Shown here one piece after another: positions 20,040 through 30,444 of a stretch of 64,000 bases of DNA. The notes under the pieces were generated by a model. It did not search any database. It was given only the letters and a program-made list of their open reading frames with translations, and was not told where the DNA came from. The position numbers and the translations under genes were made by a program. The first letter of the stretch is position 1; the number at the start of each line of letters is the position of its first letter. The DNA is from Kosakonia radicincitans DSM 16656 (GTDB taxonomy: Bacteria; Pseudomonadota; Gammaproteobacteria; Enterobacterales; Enterobacteriaceae): the NCBI RefSeq assembly GCF_000280495.2, contig NZ_CP018016.1:806001-870000 (forward strand), in the 5' to 3' direction.

Positions 20040-21203
20040 ATGTCTGTAATTAAGATGACCGATCTGGATCTGGCTGGTAAACGCGTTTTCATCCGTGCTG
20101 ATCTGAACGTGCCGGTTAAAGATGGCAAAGTCACCAGCGACGCGCGTATCCGTGCTTCCCTGCCAACTATTGAACTGGCGCTGAAGCAGGGTGCGAAAGT
20201 GATGGTAACTTCCCATCTGGGTCGTCCGACCGAAGGCGAGTACAACGAAGAATTCTCTCTGCTGCCGGTTGTTAACTATCTGAAAGACAAACTCTCCAAC
20301 CCGGTTCGTCTGGTTAAAGATTACCTGGACGGCGTTGAAGTGGCTGCCGGTGAACTGGTTGTTCTGGAAAACGTTCGCTTCAACAAAGGCGAGAAGAAAG
20401 ACGACGAAGCGCTGGCGAAAAAATACGCTGCGCTGTGCGACGTATTCGTTATGGACGCATTCGGTACTGCTCACCGTGCGCAGGCTTCTACTCACGGTAT
20501 CGGCAAATTCGCTGACGTAGCGTGCGCAGGCCCGCTGCTGGCTGACGAACTGGACGCGCTGGGTAAAGCGCTGAAAGAACCGGCTCGTCCGATGGTTGCT
20601 ATTGTTGGCGGTTCTAAAGTTTCCACTAAGCTGACCGTTCTGGACTCTCTGTCCAAAATTGCTGACCAGCTGATCGTTGGTGGCGGTATCGCTAACACCT
20701 TCGTCGCTGCTCAGGGCCACAACGTAGGTAAATCCCTGTACGAAGCTGACCTGGTTGACGAAGCAAAACGTCTGCTGGGCACTTGCGATATTCCGGTCCC
20801 GACTGATGTTCGCGTAGCCACCGAGTTCTCTGAAACCGCAACGGCAACCCTGAAATCCGTCAATGACATCAAAGATGATGAGCAAATTCTGGATCTGGGC
20901 GATGCATCTGCTGAAAAACTGGCTGAAATTCTGAAAAATGCCAAAACTATTCTGTGGAATGGTCCGGTTGGCGTGTTTGAATTCCCGAACTTCCGTAAAG
21001 GTACTGAAATCGTGGCTAACGCTATCGCCGACAGCGACGCGTTCTCCATCGCAGGCGGTGGTGACACTCTGGCTGCTATCGACCTGTTCGGTATTGCTGA
21101 CAAGATTTCCTACATCTCTACTGGCGGCGGCGCATTCCTCGAATTCGTGGAAGGCAAAGTTCTGCCTGCAGTAGCCATGCTCGAAGAGCGTGCTAAGAAG
21201 TAA
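20040..21203 (+). CDS. pgk: Phosphoglycerate kinase
   Basis: Pgk transfers phosphate between 1,3-bisphosphoglycerate and ADP in glycolysis. The 387-residue protein starting [11 protein letters not shown] is exactly the E. coli length; an upstream ATG five codons earlier was rejected because GAGAGG is best placed for 20040. Signatures [22 protein letters not shown] and [10 protein letters not shown] are present. The codon use is that of a highly expressed gene. A terminator follows, but fbaA may also be reached from the epd promoters. Confidence 0.98.
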   Translation: MSVIKMTDLDLAGKRVFIRADLNVPVKDGKVTSDARIRASLPTIELALKQGAKVMVTSHLGRPTEGEYNEEFSLLPVVNYLKDKLSNPVRLVKDYLDGVEVAAGELVVLENVRFNKGEKKDDEALAKKYAALCDVFVMDAFGTAHRAQASTHGIGKFADVACAGPLLADELDALGKALKEPARPMVAIVGGSKVSTKLTVLDSLSKIADQLIVGGGIANTFVAAQGHNVGKSLYEADLVDEAKRLLGTCDIPVPTDVRVATEFSETATATLKSVNDIKDDEQILDLGDASAEKLAEILKNAKTILWNGPVGVFEFPNFRKGTEIVANAIADSDAFSIAGGGDTLAAIDLFGIADKISYISTGGGAFLEFVEGKVLPAVAMLEERAKK

Positions 21204-21210
21204 AATTGTT

Positions 21211-21236
21211 CAGGCGGGATAACCCCGCCTGTTTTT
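21211..21236 (+). terminator. Terminator after pgk
   Basis: CAGGCGGG and CCCGCCTG form an eight-base-pair stem with a five-base loop and a following TTTTT, eight bases past the pgk stop. Confidence 0.85.
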
Positions 21237-21404
21237 CAAAACGATTCAATTGTTGCTCTAACTAATTCGCGCTGCCAGAAGACGGTGACGCAGCGAAACT
21301 CCAAAAACTCGCCATAGTGAGTCACTGGAGGCGCGAGAGAAGCCAGCCCACTGGCAGCACGAATTATGACGAGCTGAAACGGCCGAAGATACAGGACTAC
21401 GTAC

Positions 21405-22484
21405 ATGTCTAAAATTTTTGATTTCGTAAAACCTGGCGTGATCACTGGTGATGACGTTCAGAAAGTGTTCCAGGTAGCTAAAGAAAATAACTTTGCTCTG
21501 CCAGCGGTTAACTGCGTGGGTACTGATTCCATCAACGCCGTTCTGGAAGCTGCTGCCAAAGTTAAAGCACCGGTTATCGTTCAGTTCTCTAACGGCGGCG
21601 CTGCGTTTATTGCCGGTAAAGGCGTGAAAACTGACGTTCCTCAGGGCGCAGCAATCCTCGGCGCAATCTCTGGCGCCCACCATGTTCATCAGATGGCAGA
21701 ACATTACGGCGTTCCGGTCATTCTGCACACTGACCACTGCGCGAAAAAACTGCTGCCGTGGATTGACGGTCTGCTGGACGCGGGTGAAAAACACTTCGCT
21801 GCAACCGGTAAACCGCTGTTCTCTTCTCACATGATCGACCTTTCCGAAGAGTCTCTGGAAGAGAACATTGCCATTAGCTCCAAATATCTGGCGCGCATGT
21901 CCAAAATGGGCATGACTCTGGAAATCGAACTGGGTTGCACTGGTGGTGAAGAAGATGGCGTGGACAACAGCCATATGGACGCTTCTGCACTGTACACCCA
22001 GCCGGAAGACGTTGATTACGCTTACACTGAGCTGAGCAAAATCAGCCCGCGTTTCACCATCGCAGCTTCCTTCGGTAACGTACACGGTGTCTACAAACCG
22101 GGTAACGTGAAACTGACCCCGACTATCCTGCGCGATTCTCAGGAATATGTTTCCAAAAAACATAACCTGCCGCACAACAGCCTGAACTTCGTATTCCATG
22201 GCGGTTCCGGTTCTACTGCTCAGGAAATCAAAGACTCTGTAAGCTACGGCGTTATCAAAATGAACATCGATACCGACACCCAATGGGCAACCTGGGAAGG
22301 TATCCTGAAGTACTACAAAGAAAACGAAGGCTACCTGCAGGGCCAACTGGGCAACCCGAAAGGCGCAGACCAGCCGAACAAAAAATACTACGATCCGCGT
22401 GTATGGCTGCGTGCAGCGCAGACCAGCATGGTGACTCGTCTGGAGCAGGCTTTCAAAGAACTGAATGCAGTAGACGTTCTGTAA
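21405..22484 (+). CDS. fbaA: Class II fructose-bisphosphate aldolase
   Basis: FbaA cleaves fructose 1,6-bisphosphate reversibly and needs zinc. The 359-residue protein has the class II metal site HTDHCAKK (about residues 108-115) and the glycine-rich FHGGSGST segment plus NIDTDTQWA for phosphate binding. Length and position after pgk match E. coli. Highly biased codon use indicates strong expression. A 200-bp gap with the pgk terminator separates it from pgk, so it probably also has its own promoter. Confidence 0.98.
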   Translation: MSKIFDFVKPGVITGDDVQKVFQVAKENNFALPAVNCVGTDSINAVLEAAAKVKAPVIVQFSNGGAAFIAGKGVKTDVPQGAAILGAISGAHHVHQMAEHYGVPVILHTDHCAKKLLPWIDGLLDAGEKHFAATGKPLFSSHMIDLSEESLEENIAISSKYLARMSKMGMTLEIELGCTGGEEDGVDNSHMDASALYTQPEDVDYAYTELSKISPRFTIAASFGNVHGVYKPGNVKLTPTILRDSQEYVSKKHNLPHNSLNFVFHGGSGSTAQEIKDSVSYGVIKMNIDTDTQWATWEGILKYYKENEGYLQGQLGNPKGADQPNKKYYDPRVWLRAAQTSMVTRLEQAFKELNAVDVL

Positions 22485-22502
22485 TTTCCGCTGCTTTATC
22501 TG

Positions 22503-22531
22503 AAAAGGCCCGCAAAATGCGGGCCTTTTTT
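22503..22531 (+). terminator. Terminator after fbaA
   Basis: AAAAGGCCCGC-AAAAT-GCGGGCCTTTT is an 11-base-pair stem with a T run, 18 bases past the stop. Confidence 0.9.
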
Positions 22532-22670
22532 ATTGCCATTTCAATAAGCTGGCGTAGAGCACAAAGTGTGATCTACTTGGCGTAAATGCGGCTTTTTGTT
22601 TACCCTTTAGGGATCTCTCCTTGCTTGAAGGGGTGGTTTTCCCATTTTGGAACAACATAAGGAAGCACGA

Positions 22671-23531
22671 ATGGAAGATCTTAACGTTGTTGACAGCATT
22701 AACGACGCAGGCTCGTGGCTGGTGAACAATCAGGCGCTGCTGCTGAGCTATGCCGTTAACATTGTGGCGGCTATCGCCATCATTATTGTCGGTATGATTG
22801 TGGCGCGTATTGTCTCGAATACGGTTAATCGCGTGATGGTTGCGCGACACATCGACGCTACCGTGGCTGATTTTCTCTCCGCGCTGGTACGCTATGGCAT
22901 TATCGCCTTTACCCTGATTGCCGCGTTGGGTCGCGTCGGCGTGCAGACGGCCTCGGTGATTGCCGTACTGGGTGCCGCCGGTTTAGCCATCGGTCTGGCG
23001 TTGCAGGGTTCGCTTTCGAACCTCGCCGCTGGCGTGCTGCTGGTGACTTTCCGCCCGTTCCGTTCGGGGGAATATGTCGATTTGGGTGGCGTTGCCGGAA
23101 CCGTGTTGCAGGTGCAGATTTTCTCCACCACTATGCGTACGGTGGACGGGCGTATCGTGGTGATCCCAAATGGTAAAATCATTGCCGGAAATATCGTGAA
23201 CTTCTCTCGTGAGCCGGTGCGTCGCAACGAATTTATTATCGGTGTGGCTTACGATTCTGATATCGACCAGGTGAAACGCATTCTGACTGAAATTATCCAG
23301 GCTGATGAACGCATTATCAAAGATCGCGAAATGACGGTGCGTCTGAATGAACTGGGGCCGTCCTCCATTAACTTTGTGGTGCGTGTCTGGAGTAAGAGTA
23401 GCGATCTGCAAGCCGTTTACTGGGATGTGCTGGAGCTGATCAAACGTCGCTTTGACGAGAATGGCATCAGCTTCCCGTTCCCGCAGATGGACGTAAACCT
23501 CAAACGTTCTCATGAGCAGACAGAGCAGTAA
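22671..23531 (+). CDS. mscS: Small-conductance mechanosensitive channel MscS
   Basis: MscS opens under membrane tension to release solutes during osmotic downshock. The 286-residue protein starting [10 protein letters not shown] has three membrane segments (about 28-55, 65-88, 95-125); the pore helix has the glycine/alanine pattern [19 protein letters not shown]. The cytoplasmic cage follows with [14 protein letters not shown]. The ATG eight codons upstream was rejected by comparison with E. coli. Confidence 0.97.
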   Translation: MEDLNVVDSINDAGSWLVNNQALLLSYAVNIVAAIAIIIVGMIVARIVSNTVNRVMVARHIDATVADFLSALVRYGIIAFTLIAALGRVGVQTASVIAVLGAAGLAIGLALQGSLSNLAAGVLLVTFRPFRSGEYVDLGGVAGTVLQVQIFSTTMRTVDGRIVVIPNGKIIAGNIVNFSREPVRRNEFIIGVAYDSDIDQVKRILTEIIQADERIIKDREMTVRLNELGPSSINFVVRVWSKSSDLQAVYWDVLELIKRRFDENGISFPFPQMDVNLKRSHEQTEQ

Positions 23532-23538
23532 GATATGG

Positions 23539-23563
23539 GGCCGGCGGCGCCGGCCTTCTTTTT
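23539..23563 (+). terminator. Terminator after mscS
   Basis: GGCCGGC-GGC-GCCGGCC is a GC-only stem followed by TTCTTTTT, eight bases past the mscS stop. Confidence 0.85.
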
Positions 23564-23669
23564 GCTCATCAACATTAGCATTGCTACTTAACGATTAAAA
23601 TTATCAATTTCCGCTAATGATGTTCCCGCGCTATAGTCTGCTTCCGAAACAATCTGACGGAATTACGAC

Positions 23670-24305
23670 GTGTTATCTTATTACTTTCAAGGCCTTATGC
23701 TTGGGGCCGCGTTGATCCTGCCGCTTGGGCCGCAAAACGCTTTTGTGATGAACCAGGGGATCCGCAGGCAGTATCACATCATGACTGCCTTTTTATGCAC
23801 GATGAGCGATGTGGTGCTGATCTGCGCTGGCGTGTTTGGCGGCAGCGCGCTGTTGATGCAATCCCCGTGGCTGCTGGCGCTGGTGACCTGGGGCGGTGTG
23901 GCGTTTCTGCTATGGTACGGTTTTGGCGCACTGAAAACGGCACTGAGTAGTCATCTCGAACTGGCAAGCGCCGAAGCATTACGCCAGGGGCGCTGGCGTA
24001 TCATTGCGACCATGCTGGCGGTTACCTGGCTCAACCCGCATGTCTATCTCGACACTTTCGTGGTGCTGGGTAGTCTCGGCGGACAGCTGGATGCGGAGCC
24101 AAAGCGCTGGTTCGCGCTGGGAACGGTGAGCGCTTCTTTCCTGTGGTTCTTCAGCCTTGCGTTACTCGCTGCCTGGCTTGCTCCGCGTTTGCGCACGGCG
24201 AAAGCGCAGCGGCTAATCAATGCTGTGGTTGGGTTGGTGATGTGGTTTATTGCCTTCCAGCTTGCGCATGAAGGTATTCATCATGTACAGGGATTATTCA
24301 GTTAG
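23670..24305 (+). CDS. argO: Arginine exporter ArgO
   Basis: ArgO is an inner-membrane LysE-family exporter of arginine (and canavanine). The 211-residue protein has six hydrophobic segments and the family motif [23 protein letters not shown] at its N-terminus. In E. coli it is activated by ArgP with arginine and blocked by lysine; argP lies about 0.9 kb downstream here. The start at 23670 follows the family length. Confidence 0.96.
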   Translation: MLSYYFQGLMLGAALILPLGPQNAFVMNQGIRRQYHIMTAFLCTMSDVVLICAGVFGGSALLMQSPWLLALVTWGGVAFLLWYGFGALKTALSSHLELASAEALRQGRWRIIATMLAVTWLNPHVYLDTFVVLGSLGGQLDAEPKRWFALGTVSASFLWFFSLALLAAWLAPRLRTAKAQRLINAVVGLVMWFIAFQLAHEGIHHVQGLFS

Positions 24306-24399
24306 GGTAAGTCCGATGGACAATTCACGCTGAGCCGCTAAGCTTGCTGCCAAGGCGTCTGCGTATTCGGACGTATTAACGCAACATGGAGGAGCAACT

Positions 24400-25140
24400 G
24401 TGAAATTTAAAGTGATGGCCCTGGCGGCGGCAGTCGGTTTCAGCGCAATGGCGGTACAGGCAAACGAATTGCCTGACGGTCCGCATATCGTCACCTCAGG
24501 CACGGCTAGCGTGGATGCGACTCCGGATATCGCCACGCTGGCGATTGAAGTGAACGTCGCTGCAAAAGACGCCGCATCAGCGAAAAAACAGGCCGATGAC
24601 CGCGTTGCGCAATACCTGAGTTTTCTTGAGCAAAATGGTATTGCCAGGAAAGACATTAATTCCGCAAACTTACGCACCCAGCCAGATTACGATTACCAGA
24701 ACGGCAAAAGCATCCTGAAAGGTTATCGCGCTGTGCGTACGGTTGAAGTGACATTGCGCGAGCTGGATAAGCTTAACTCACTGCTGGATGGCGCGCTGAA
24801 AGCGGGTCTGAACGAGATTCGCTCCGTGTCGCTGGGCGTTGCGCAAGCGGACTCTTTCAAAGATAAAGCGCGCAAAGCAGCGATCGATGATGCGACCCAT
24901 CAGGCGCAGCAGCTGGCAGCCGGTTTCAATGCCAAACTCGGCCCGGTTTACAGCATTCGCTACCATGTTTCTAATTATCAGCCAAGCCCAATGGTCCGGA
25001 TGATGAAAGCGGATGCCGCGCCGGTTTCCACCCAGGAAACCTACGAGCAGCCGACGATTCAGTTTGACGATCAGGTTGATGTGGTGTTCCAGCTTGAGCC
25101 TGCTCAAGCTGAGCAGCCGGCAGCCACCGCGGCGAAGTAA
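24400..25140 (+). CDS. yggE: SIMPL domain-containing protein YggE
   Basis: The 246-residue precursor has a signal peptide (MKFKVMALAAAVGFSAMAVQA, too long to be cytoplasmic) and a periplasmic SIMPL/DUF541 domain, marked by ATPDIATLAIEVNV and LREIRS-like segments. E. coli YggE lowers oxidative stress damage; the mechanism is unknown. GGAGGAG lies seven bases before the ATG. It converges on argP. Confidence 0.94.
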   Translation: MKFKVMALAAAVGFSAMAVQANELPDGPHIVTSGTASVDATPDIATLAIEVNVAAKDAASAKKQADDRVAQYLSFLEQNGIARKDINSANLRTQPDYDYQNGKSILKGYRAVRTVEVTLRELDKLNSLLDGALKAGLNEIRSVSLGVAQADSFKDKARKAAIDDATHQAQQLAAGFNAKLGPVYSIRYHVSNYQPSPMVRMMKADAAPVSTQETYEQPTIQFDDQVDVVFQLEPAQAEQPAATAAK

Positions 25141-25150
25141 AGTTGTTCAT

Positions 25151-25172
25151 CCTCTCCCCGGTCGGGGAGAGG
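25151..25172. terminator. Dyad between yggE and argP
   Basis: CCTCTCCCC and a matching GGGGAGAGG arm form a hairpin between two converging genes. There is no T run, so it may be a repeat-type dyad acting as a bidirectional stop rather than a standard terminator. Confidence 0.5.
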
Positions 25173-25180
25173 TTAGCTGT

Positions 25181-26074
25181 TCAATCCTGCCTTAATACCC
25201 GATGTCCATACTCCAGCAGCGCATCCGTCACGTTGCGCATCATCCGGCTTTCCGGCGCAAAACGGTGCCAGTAGAGCATACGGCGCTGTAACAGGCCTGG
25301 CGTCAGATCGATCAAATCACCGCTCTTTAACTCTTTCTCGATTTGCAGGTGCGGGATCATACAGCAGGTCGTGCCCTGGCGCGCCAGTTGCACAAACGCT
25401 TCCGATGAATTCACGATATGACAGGGCACGCTACCCGGCGGTAAATCGAAATATTGCTGCAAAAATGCCTGATGCATATCATCCAGATGGTCGAACGCCA
25501 CCGCCGGGGCTTTCAGCAGCGCTGAGCGGGTTACGCCATTAGGAAAATAGCGTTCGGCGAATTCTCTGGAACCGACAAACAGGTAATCCAGCGCGCCAAG
25601 TTGATCGACAAGGCAGCTCGGCAGCGCCTGCGGCTGAATACTGACCGCACCAACCACTTCGCCGCGACGCAGTCGCTCCTGGGTGCGGGTTTCATCCTCA
25701 ACCTGCAAGTTCAGCCGGATAGGCGAATCCACCAGTACCGGCGCCAGCGCAGGCAGCAGCCAGGTTGCCAGGCTGTCGGCATTGACCGCCAGCGACAACA
25801 GCAACGGCGTCGAGCCTGTTTGCTCATCGCCCAGCCACTCTTCTTCCAGCAGCTCGACCTGACGCAACAGCGCCAGCAGTTTCTGCCCTTGTTCGGTGGG
25901 ACGCGGCGGAACAGTACGTACCAGCAATGGCTGGCCGAACATGTTTTCGAGCTGTTTTATGCGCTGCGACACGGCGGACTGAGTAATACACAGTTTTTGC
26001 GCGGCGCGCTCAAACCCACGCTCACGAATGACCGCATCAAGCGCCTGTAAGGTTCTGTAGTCCGGACGTTTCAT
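25181..26074 (-). CDS. argP: LysR-family regulator ArgP
   Basis: ArgP (IciA) senses lysine and arginine and controls argO, dapB, lysA and others. The 297-residue protein has the LysR winged helix at residues 1-60 ([24 protein letters not shown], with [11 protein letters not shown] as recognition helix) and an effector domain. Length and sequence match E. coli. It is divergent from rpiA and converges with yggE. Confidence 0.96.
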   Translation of the reverse strand: MKRPDYRTLQALDAVIRERGFERAAQKLCITQSAVSQRIKQLENMFGQPLLVRTVPPRPTEQGQKLLALLRQVELLEEEWLGDEQTGSTPLLLSLAVNADSLATWLLPALAPVLVDSPIRLNLQVEDETRTQERLRRGEVVGAVSIQPQALPSCLVDQLGALDYLFVGSREFAERYFPNGVTRSALLKAPAVAFDHLDDMHQAFLQQYFDLPPGSVPCHIVNSSEAFVQLARQGTTCCMIPHLQIEKELKSGDLIDLTPGLLQRRMLYWHRFAPESRMMRNVTDALLEYGHRVLRQD

Positions 26075-26159
26075 TGCTCGGCCAATCTCCTGAAAAATGA
26101 TTACTCAGCACTATGACATAAATTTTTATTAGAATCAGACGAAATTGGACGTCGCGTAA

Positions 26160-26175
26160 TGTGACACTGGTCACA
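26160..26175. promoter_or_regulatory. CRP-binding site between argP and rpiA
   Basis: TGTGA-CACTGG-TCACA is a perfect match to both CRP half-sites. A TATAAT lies at 26200-26205, so the site is centred about 44 bp before the likely rpiA start of transcription, close to a class II activator position. No good -35 hexamer is visible, which fits activator dependence. Confidence 0.7.
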
Positions 26176-26238
26176 GGGACATTTAGGCGAAGGGTGGTCT
26201 ATAATGCGCCTGAAATTTCACACCACAGGCGAACGACC

Positions 26239-26898
26239 ATGACGCAGGATGAACTCAAAAAGGCAGTGGGCTGGGCGGCACTCAAGTATGTTGAGCCCGG
26301 AACTATTGTCGGCGTAGGCACTGGCTCCACTGCGACGCACTTTATTGATGCGCTCGGCACGATGAAAGGCCAGATCGAAGGCGCGGTTTCCAGTTCGGAT
26401 GCCTCCACCGCGAAACTGAAAAGTCTTGGCATTACCGTGTTCGATCTCAACGAAGTGGATAAACTGGGTATCTACGTTGATGGCGCGGACGAAATCAACG
26501 GCCAGATGCAGATGATCAAAGGCGGCGGCGCAGCGCTGACGCGTGAGAAAATTATCGCCTCGGTAGCGGATAAATTTATCTGTATCGCTGATGCATCCAA
26601 GCAGGTTGATATCCTGGGGAAATTCCCGCTGCCGGTGGAGGTTATCCCGATGGCTCGCAGCGCCGTTGCGCGTCAACTGGTGAAGCTGGGCGGTCGCCCG
26701 GAATATCGTCAGAACGTTGTCACCGATAATGGCAACGTGATCCTCGACGTTTATGGGCTGGAGATCATCGATCCGATTGCACTGGAAAACAGCATCAATA
26801 GCATCCCGGGCGTAGTCACTGTAGGGTTATTCGCCAATCGTGGCGCGGATGTGGCGCTGATCGGCACCGCCGATGGTGTGAAAACCATCATAAAATGA
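26239..26898 (+). CDS. rpiA: Ribose-5-phosphate isomerase A
   Basis: RpiA interconverts ribose 5-phosphate and ribulose 5-phosphate in the pentose phosphate pathway. From [11 protein letters not shown] at 26239 it is 219 residues, the family length; a 26-residue upstream extension was rejected. Motifs [13 protein letters not shown] (phosphate loop), DGADEIN (active site Asp) and [11 protein letters not shown] are present. The tktA product uses the same sugar phosphates. Confidence 0.97.
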   Translation: MTQDELKKAVGWAALKYVEPGTIVGVGTGSTATHFIDALGTMKGQIEGAVSSSDASTAKLKSLGITVFDLNEVDKLGIYVDGADEINGQMQMIKGGGAALTREKIIASVADKFICIADASKQVDILGKFPLPVEVIPMARSAVARQLVKLGGRPEYRQNVVTDNGNVILDVYGLEIIDPIALENSINSIPGVVTVGLFANRGADVALIGTADGVKTIIK

Positions 26899-26949
26899 TC
26901 TGACGGGGAGGCGTTCGCCTCCCTGTAAAAAAACACGATCGGCAAATTT

Positions 26950-26965
26950 GGTGATATCTGTCACA
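26950..26965. promoter_or_regulatory. CRP-like site upstream of serA
   Basis: GGTGA-TATCTG-TCACA differs from the CRP consensus at one base. It lies about 200 bp before the serA start in the rpiA-serA gap. serA of E. coli has a CRP/Lrp-affected promoter, so this is plausible. Confidence 0.5.
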
Positions 26966-27165
26966 TTTATCCGCTGATTATGCACTACCTGCCACTACTC
27001 CACGCTTTAACAGCATTTTTATCTGCCATTCCTCGCTGTATGACATTTCTTCAGAGTGCGCACGCAAACGTTCATATTGCTGCAATAGTTTTTTTTGATA
27101 TGTTGACTGAAGAAAATTGCATTTCGCACAACATCACAGTCAAGACAAAAAACAGGGTCGGGTAA

Positions 27166-28398
27166 ATGGCAAAGGTATCACTGGAGAAAGACAAGATTAA
27201 ATTTCTGCTCGTCGAAGGGGTGCATCAGAAAGCACTGGATAGCCTCCGTGCGGCGGGTTATACCAACATTGAATTCCACAAAGGTGCGCTGGACACCGAG
27301 CAGCTTAAAGAGTCCATCCGTGATGCCCACTTTATCGGCCTGCGATCCCGTACTCAACTGACTGAAGATGTTATCGCGGCGGCGGAAAAATTAGTCGCTG
27401 TGGGCTGTTTCTGTATTGGTACTAACCAGGTGAATCTGGACGCGGCTGCAAAACGTGGTATCCCGGTGTTCAATGCACCGTTCTCCAACACCCGTTCCGT
27501 GGCGGAACTGGTTATTGGCGAACTGTTGCTGCTGATGCGTGGTATTCCTGAAGCGAACGCGAAAGCGCACCGTGGTGTCTGGAACAAACTGGCGGTCGGT
27601 TCTTACGAAGCGCGCGGTAAAAAGCTCGGTATTATCGGTTATGGTCATATCGGTACGCAGTTGGGTATTCTGGCGGAATCGCTGGGGATGCACGTTTTCT
27701 TCTACGATATTGAAAGCAAACTGCCGCTGGGCAACGCCACGCAGGTACAGCATCTTTCTGATCTGCTGAACATGAGCGATGTGGTGAGCCTGCATGTGCC
27801 GGAAACCCCGTCAACCAAAGATATGATTGGCGTTGAGGAGCTGAAATTGATGAAGCCTGGCGCGCTGCTGATCAACGCTTCTCGCGGCACGGTGGTCGAT
27901 ATTCCGGCGCTATGTGATGCGCTGAAAAGCAAACATCTGGCCGGTGCGGCAATTGACGTCTTCCCGACGGAACCTGCCACCAACAGCGATCCGTTTGATT
28001 CCCCGCTGTGTGAGTTTGACAACGTGCTGTTGACGCCGCACATCGGCGGTTCAACGCAAGAAGCGCAGGAAAATATCGGTCTTGAAGTAGCAGGTAAACT
28101 GATTAAATATTCTGACAACGGTTCTACGTTGTCGGCTGTTAACTTCCCGGAAGTTTCTTTGCCGATGCACGGCGGCCGTCGCCTGCTGCACATCCACGAA
28201 AACCGTCCTGGCGTGCTGACTGCACTCAACCAAATCTTTGCCAGCCAGAATATCAACATCGCGGCGCAGTACCTGCAAACAACGCCGTACATGGGTTATG
28301 TCGTGGTTGATATCGAAGCGGAAGAAGATGTTGCGCAAAAAGCGTTGCAGAGCATGAAAGCGATTCCCGGCACGATTCGCGCCCGTCTGCTGTTCTGA
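27166..28398 (+). CDS. serA: D-3-phosphoglycerate dehydrogenase
   Basis: SerA catalyses the first committed step of serine synthesis, oxidising 3-phosphoglycerate with NAD. The 410-residue protein has the substrate domain, the Rossmann motif LGIIGYGHIGTQLG (about residues 155-168), the catalytic His in TPHIGGSTQEAQ and a C-terminal ACT domain (NRPGVLTALNQIF) that binds serine for feedback inhibition. Length equals E. coli. Serine made here feeds glycine and the gcv system encoded nearby. Confidence 0.98.
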   Translation: MAKVSLEKDKIKFLLVEGVHQKALDSLRAAGYTNIEFHKGALDTEQLKESIRDAHFIGLRSRTQLTEDVIAAAEKLVAVGCFCIGTNQVNLDAAAKRGIPVFNAPFSNTRSVAELVIGELLLLMRGIPEANAKAHRGVWNKLAVGSYEARGKKLGIIGYGHIGTQLGILAESLGMHVFFYDIESKLPLGNATQVQHLSDLLNMSDVVSLHVPETPSTKDMIGVEELKLMKPGALLINASRGTVVDIPALCDALKSKHLAGAAIDVFPTEPATNSDPFDSPLCEFDNVLLTPHIGGSTQEAQENIGLEVAGKLIKYSDNGSTLSAVNFPEVSLPMHGGRRLLHIHENRPGVLTALNQIFASQNINIAAQYLQTTPYMGYVVVDIEAEEDVAQKALQSMKAIPGTIRARLLF

Positions 28399-28410
28399 TA
28401 AGTATTGTGT

Positions 28411-28438
28411 TTTCCTCTCCCACAAGGGAGGGGGAAAC
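28411..28438. terminator. Dyad between serA and fau
   Basis: TTTCCTCTCCC-ACAA-GGGAGGGGGAAA is an imperfect inverted repeat between two converging genes. It resembles the dyads after yggE and ubiI. Confidence 0.5.
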
Positions 28439-28441
28439 CTG

Positions 28442-29038
28442 TTACCACTCCCACACTTTTGATGGTGTGACTACCGCAGGTAGCGGAATATCCCACTCTT
28501 CCACAGGCAGGGCCTGAACGCCCTGACAGTCATGCGCGTAGCCCACGGGCTGTAAGTTGTAAGCGCGCCAGTTTTGCAGGGTGCGATCGTAAAAACCGCC
28601 GCCCATACCTAAACGCTGGCCTTGTTCGTCGAACGCCACCAGCGGCGTAACCAACACATCCAACTGATTAAGCGGCAGGACATCGCGCACGTCCAGTTTC
28701 GGCTCCTGAATCTTCAGGCGATTAATCACCAGTTCGCTGTGCGGGTGGTAATGCAGAAAGAGCAGATTGCCCGGGCTAAACGGGTGCAGCACCGGCAGGT
28801 AAACCCGTTTTCCGCTGCGCCAGAGTTGTTCAATCAACGGCTGGGTATCCAGTTCACCATCGAAAGAGAGAAACAACGCCACGGTATGCGCCATCACGAC
28901 GGGCGGATATGCCATCATGCGCGCGGCGGCCTGCTGGGCAAAATGCGCCTGCTGCTCGCTGCTTAGCGCACGTCGACGCTGGCGGATAAGTTTGCGGATT
29001 TCTTGTCGCGAAGAGGGAAAATCAGGAAGTTGTGTCAT
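28442..29038 (-). CDS. fau: 5-formyltetrahydrofolate cyclo-ligase
   Basis: This enzyme (YgfA) converts 5-formyl-THF to 5,10-methenyl-THF using ATP. The 198-residue product from MTQLPDFPSS has the family motifs at RRALSSEQQAHFA, the phosphate loop and GMGGGFYDRTL (about residues 145-155). It lies just downstream of 6S RNA, with which it is cotranscribed in E. coli. A 24-residue extension into the 6S gene was rejected. It links to the one-carbon genes in the window. Confidence 0.95.
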   Translation of the reverse strand: MTQLPDFPSSRQEIRKLIRQRRRALSSEQQAHFAQQAAARMMAYPPVVMAHTVALFLSFDGELDTQPLIEQLWRSGKRVYLPVLHPFSPGNLLFLHYHPHSELVINRLKIQEPKLDVRDVLPLNQLDVLVTPLVAFDEQGQRLGMGGGFYDRTLQNWRAYNLQPVGYAHDCQGVQALPVEEWDIPLPAVVTPSKVWEW

Positions 29039-29059
29039 GGTTTTGGGTAGAAAAAGAAG

Positions 29060-29243
29060 GGAATCTCCGAGATGCCGCCGCAGGCTGTAACCCTTGAACC
29101 CTTGGTTCAAGGTGAATGCGTCGTCATGATTTTAAGGCTTCTCGGACGGACCGAGCATGCTCACCAACCATGGATCGCCACATTCTTGTGGTATGAAATA
29201 TCGGCTCAGGGGACTGGCCCGCTTGCAAACATCTCAGAGAAAT
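29060..29243 (-). ncRNA. ssrS: 6S RNA
   Basis: The minus strand from 29243 begins ATTTCTCTGAGATGTTTGCA and ends CATCTCGGAGATTCC, 184 nucleotides, the E. coli 6S length. The ends pair into the closing stem (ATTTCTCTGAGATG with CATCTCGGAGATTC), and the central region is open, mimicking an open promoter. 6S RNA binds sigma-70 RNA polymerase and lowers transcription in stationary phase. It sits between zapA and fau, its conserved location. Confidence 0.97.
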
Positions 29244-29284
29244 TTTGTCTTCACGATCACTCTACCACAGTTGATCCTGAAGTG

Positions 29285-29728
<444 letters not shown>

Positions 29729-29841
29729 TTAATGACTCATGTCACATGCAATGGCATGTAACGTGAAGTATCACGGGTATATCACCAGGGGCCAAAGTGG
29801 TAGCATATCATGAATATTCCCCCCAACGACGACGAATGCGT

Positions 29842-30420
29842 ATGTCTATACAGAACGAAATACCTGGTTACAACGATGTAGGCCAGTTGCTTAACCAACA
29901 GGGCGTGGGGCTGCTTCCTGCCGAAATGCATGGGCTTATCGCGGGGATGATCTGCGGTGGCAACAATGACAGCTCCTGGCAGCCGTTGCTGCATGATTTA
30001 ACTAATGACGGGCTGGCTTTTGGTCATGAGCTGGCACAGGCACTGCGGGCAATGCACGCGGCGACCAGCGATTCACTGGAAGACGACGGCTTTTTGTTCC
30101 AGCTCTATTTGCCGGAGGGCGATGATGTTAGCGTTTTCGACAGAGCCGATGCACTGGCTGGCTGGGTAAACCATTTCCTGCTCGGGTTAGGCGTCTCGCA
30201 ACCGAAGCTCGACAAAGTGACTGGCGAAACCGGCGAAGCGATTGACGATTTGCGTAACATCGCACAACTGGGTTATGACGAAGAAGAAGATCAGGAAGAG
30301 CTGGAAATGTCGCTTGAAGAGATCATCGAATACGTCCGCGTTGCTGCGTTGCTGTGCCACGATACGTTCACGCACCCGCAGCCGACCGCGCCGGAAGTGC
30401 GTAAGCCGACGTTACATTAA
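29842..30420 (+). CDS. ygfB: YgfB family protein (UPF0149)
   Basis: The 192-residue protein starting [12 protein letters not shown] is full length for the UPF0149/YecA-like family, all-helical, with an acidic stretch [17 protein letters not shown] near residue 150 and a C-terminal HPQPTAPEV tail. Its function in enterobacteria is unclear. It heads the ygfB-pepP-ubiH-ubiI cluster with 24 bp to pepP. ATGs 15 and 2 codons upstream are less likely. Confidence 0.93.
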   Translation: MSIQNEIPGYNDVGQLLNQQGVGLLPAEMHGLIAGMICGGNNDSSWQPLLHDLTNDGLAFGHELAQALRAMHAATSDSLEDDGFLFQLYLPEGDDVSVFDRADALAGWVNHFLLGLGVSQPKLDKVTGETGEAIDDLRNIAQLGYDEEEDQEELEMSLEEIIEYVRVAALLCHDTFTHPQPTAPEVRKPTLH

Positions 30421-30444
30421 TTCGTCTTGTAGGAAGGAGGTGTC

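Noticed and set aside
21258..22346. 362-codon antisense ORF over fbaA
   Set aside because: fbaA codon use explains the lack of stops in the reverse frame.
26899..26930. Terminator after rpiA
   Set aside because: The GGGAGGC-type hairpin is followed by A residues on the coding strand, not T, so it is not a standard terminator for rpiA.
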